Under the pieces are notes generated by a model. It was not told the origin of the DNA. It saw nothing but the letters and a program-made list of their open reading frames with translations, and ran no database searches. The translations under genes were made by a program, and so were the position numbers. A DNA stretch of 6,699 nt from an uncultured Eubacteriales bacterium (GTDB taxonomy: Bacteria > Bacillota > Clostridia > Christensenellales > CAG-314). The stretch lies in the NCBI GenBank assembly GCA_900546875.1, contig URET01000056.1, positions 1-6,699 of the forward strand, read 5' to 3'. Below are positions 5,295 to 6,699 of this stretch, one piece after another (within the stretch, counting starts at the first letter, position 1; every line of letters begins with the position of its first letter).

Positions 5295-6266
5295 TTACTT
5301 CCTTCTTCTTTCCTCGGGAAATCTGATCTCAACTCTCGGCAAAGGAATCACATCGTCTCTGCCCTCTTTTATTATTTTTATTTTTGAAATTTTCCTCCTC
5401 CGCTCTTTCTCTTTATCGGGATCACTTTTCTTTTGCTCTGCCAAAATATCTCCGTTTTCTTTGCTTTCTTTTAAATCTCTCCCGTTTTTAACGTGCGGGA
5501 TCGCCGCACTCATCCCGATGAACCCGCTTTCCCCGTATTGAACTTCTTCTTTCGGCTTTTGTTTCGCATTACAGTACATTTCAATTTCCTTCTTCCAGTT
5601 TTCGCCGATACCTTCGTTTTTCCTCACGTTGCTCACCACCTTGCTCACAGCCTGAAAATTCAGCCTTACGCCTTCATCATCCTGACAATAACCTGCCGCC
5701 CTTCTCATCGGTATACCTATTTTCTCGGCCTCTGCCGCTACGTCGATGTTCGCACCGAGAAAAATAAACTCCCAGCCCTGCAGTCTTCTTGAAGCTATCT
5801 TTTCCCTTATCTCTTTATATGTGTAATTTACGCTCGCATTCTCGAGTCCGTCAGTAATGACTATCACGACAGTCTTATTGCCGCACCTGCTCCTCCCCGC
5901 TTTTTCAATAGCGTCGCCTACAGCATCAAGCAAAGCCGTACACCCTCCCGCTTCATAATCCTTCCGCGTAAGCTTCTTCACTTTTTCTATCTCCTCACGC
6001 TCATGAAGATACACGCTCTTTTCGTTAAAAAGCACCGTGGTTATATAAGCTCTGCCCTCCTCTTTGCGCTGAACATCAAGCATCGTATTGAACCCGCGTA
6101 TGGTTTCATCGGTATAATACCGCATGGACCCCGACTTATCGAGAATAAATATCACGTCGGTGACAGCTTTCTCTCCTCTGATGTTTTTCCCTCTGCCGCT
6201 ATAACGACTTTTCTCCCAGCACTCCGACAAATCTTTATTCCGCATGATACTATCTGTACTTTTCAT
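5295..6266 (-). CDS. VWA-domain protein with intact MIDAS and long charged C-terminal tail, 323 aa
   Basis: Likely a cytoplasmic metal-dependent protein-binding module; there is no signal peptide or membrane segment. The VWA domain spans about 36-215: VTDVIFILDKSGSM at 35-48 gives the MIDAS DxSxS (Asp43, Ser45, Ser47), GGCTALLDAV at 107-116 gives Thr110, and VVIVITDGLENAS at 133-145 gives Asp139. These are the full set of MIDAS ligands. The pattern GFNTML...KEEG...VLF and GWEFIFLGANID matches a common stand-alone Firmicutes VWA family, as I remember it about 210-260 aa long. Here an N-terminal extension of about 35 aa and a tail of about 90 aa rich in Lys, Glu, Asp and Arg (about 233-323, probably disordered) make it longer. 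ATG at 6266 follows AAGGAGG with a 9-nt spacer; the internal Met8 has no such site. No ATPase or phosphatase partner gene is adjacent, so its process is unknown. Confidence 0.88.
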   Translation of the reverse strand: MKSTDSIMRNKDLSECWEKSRYSGRGKNIRGEKAVTDVIFILDKSGSMRYYTDETIRGFNTMLDVQRKEEGRAYITTVLFNEKSVYLHEREEIEKVKKLTRKDYEAGGCTALLDAVGDAIEKAGRSRCGNKTVVIVITDGLENASVNYTYKEIREKIASRRLQGWEFIFLGANIDVAAEAEKIGIPMRRAAGYCQDDEGVRLNFQAVSKVVSNVRKNEGIGENWKKEIEMYCNAKQKPKEEVQYGESGFIGMSAAIPHVKNGRDLKESKENGDILAEQKKSDPDKEKERRRKISKIKIIKEGRDDVIPLPRVEIRFPEERRRK

Positions 6267-6299
6267 CTAAGTACACCTCCTTATCTCTTATCTGAAAAG

Positions 6300-6308
6300 A
6301 TGATACCA
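6300..6308 (-). promoter_or_regulatory. Possible extended -10 promoter of the VWA gene
   Basis: On the minus strand TGGTATCAT (6308-6300) matches the extended -10 pattern TGnTATAAT with one mismatch. There is no good -35 at 17 nt. Start would be near 6293, giving a leader of about 27 nt including the AAGGAGG (6282-6276). Confidence 0.45.
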
Positions 6309-6354
6309 TATTCCAAAGAATTTTCGGTCGCTTTCCGGGCGACATTCCAATAAT

Positions 6355-6386
6355 AAAACGGACTGCCCGAAAAAGCAGTCCGTTTT
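6355..6386 (-). terminator. Strong terminator hairpin with no gene to serve
   Basis: AAAACGGACTGC (6355-6366) and GCAGTCCGTTTT (6375-6386) form a 12-bp perfect stem with an 8-nt loop. On the minus strand it is followed by ATTATT, giving TTTTATTATT at the end; on the plus strand it ends in TTTT then AC. It can work both ways but is slightly better on the minus strand. No gene ends at it on either strand within the window, and it lies upstream of the VWA promoter. Confidence 0.8.
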
Positions 6387-6570
6387 ACATTTCAGAGGTT
6401 TTGCAGTTTCTTCCGAAGTTACGCCGAAATATCTGTCGGCTCTGTGCTTCGGGATCTTGTCTTGTCTGCAGGGCATTGCCCCGTTCTCTCGCCCGACCGG
6501 ATCCATTTGACCGTATCCGGCCGACAGCTTCACAGCAGGCTCACGGCAGCCGACAAGTTCCAAACGCCGT

Positions 6571-6608
6571 ATAAAAACATTTATTTCGCCGGTCACAAAT
6601 GTTTTTAT
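6571..6608. repeat. 12-bp perfect inverted repeat, AT-rich
   Basis: ATAAAAACATTT (6571-6582) and AAATGTTTTTAT (6597-6608) are perfect inverted repeats with a 14-nt loop. The arms contain A5 and T5 runs, so it could act as a weak bidirectional terminator or as an operator. No gene end lies next to it. Confidence 0.75.
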
Positions 6609-6644
6609 CGCGCTGTACCGGTACGACAGCTCACGCTCTGCTGT

Positions 6645-6666
6645 CCGGCCCGGAAAACCGGGCCGG
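6645..6666. repeat. 9-bp GC-only perfect hairpin next to TATAAT
   Basis: CCGGCCCGG (6645-6653), loop AAAA, CCGGGCCGG (6658-6666). TATAAT follows at once at 6667-6672 on the plus strand. There is no -35 hexamer at the proper distance and no T run, so it is neither a clear promoter nor a standard terminator. Confidence 0.75.
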
Positions 6667-6699
6667 TATAATCCTGTTTACAGTTCTTACAGTCCGAAA

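Larger units (their letters stand above)
6387..6699. other. Gene-free, hairpin-rich region; candidate small RNA
   Basis: Open frames here (for example 6288-6596 minus, which begins at a GTG without an SD and reads through the terminator) are not credible. The stretch has many pairing segments: CTGTCGGC (6433-6440) with GCCGACAG (6520-6527), CCGGAT (6497-6502) with ATCCGG (6515-6520), GGGC (6471-6474) with GCCC (6478-6481), and a stem GCTGT (6612-6616)/ACAGC (6626-6630) around the palindrome GTACCGGTAC. A direct repeat TTACAGT occurs at 6678-6684 and 6687-6693. On the minus strand it leads straight into the terminator at 6386-6355. No known RNA family was recognised. Confidence 0.35.

Noticed and set aside
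4954..5326. Plus-strand frames of 80 and 66 codons
   Set aside because: The first starts inside the terminator of the lipoprotein gene, both cross the tandem repeat, and neither has an SD or a recognisable sequence.
6288..6671. Short frames at 6288-6596 (minus) and 6444-6671 (plus)
   Set aside because: Both use GTG starts without an SD; the minus one reads through a 12-bp terminator, and neither looks like a protein family.
6667..6672. TATAAT as a promoter for a gene to the right
   Set aside because: No -35 hexamer at 15-19 nt; that space is filled by the GC hairpin. Possible only with an activator, so not annotated as a promoter.

Overview
The window looks like a piece of chromosome from a Clostridia-type Firmicute, probably an uncultivated gut lineage. 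The reasons are strong AGGAGG-like ribosome binding sites, consensus sigma-A promoters (TTGACT-17-TATAAT; TTGACA-16-TATAAA), a SAM-I (S-box) riboswitch with a rho-independent terminator ahead of metK, an EndoA/MazF-type RNase very close to the Firmicutes form, and a lipoprotein with an LTGC lipobox. Taxonomy below phylum is inference. I see no transposase, integrase, phage gene, CRISPR array, rRNA or tRNA.

Layout. Positions 1-181 hold the C-terminal end of an unrecognised plus-strand gene, which converges on mazF (291-662, minus). Each of the two transcripts has its own terminator, and the terminators sit past each other, so the 3' ends overlap. mazF has its own promoter and a leader of about 70 nt with a 10-bp inverted repeat; no recognisable antitoxin gene precedes it. 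The divergent intergenic region then gives the metK promoter, a SAM-I riboswitch whose P1 begins at the predicted transcription start, and a terminator. metK (S-adenosylmethionine synthetase) follows, then a 347-aa M42-type metallopeptidase 40 nt downstream, probably co-transcribed. A promoter at 3548-3576 drives a monocistronic 432-aa lipoprotein with beta-propeller-like repeats, closed by a clear terminator. Converging on it from the right is a 323-aa von Willebrand factor A (VWA) protein with an intact MIDAS site and a long charged tail. The 380 nt between these two holds diverged 42/43-nt tandem repeats and fragmentary open frames. The last 430 nt hold no convincing gene but have a strong terminator with no gene to serve and several perfect inverted repeats.

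How it works together. The best-understood unit is a feedback loop: SAM made by MetK should bind the leader RNA and stop metK (and perhaps peptidase) transcription. The most interesting speculative point is mazF. Its predicted mRNA has the pentamer UACAU, the known target of several Firmicutes MazF enzymes, once at the edge of the leader hairpin loop and once in the 3' UTR, and not in the coding region. That fits, but does not prove, self-cleavage as a control in place of an antitoxin. The right-hand end may encode a small structured RNA.
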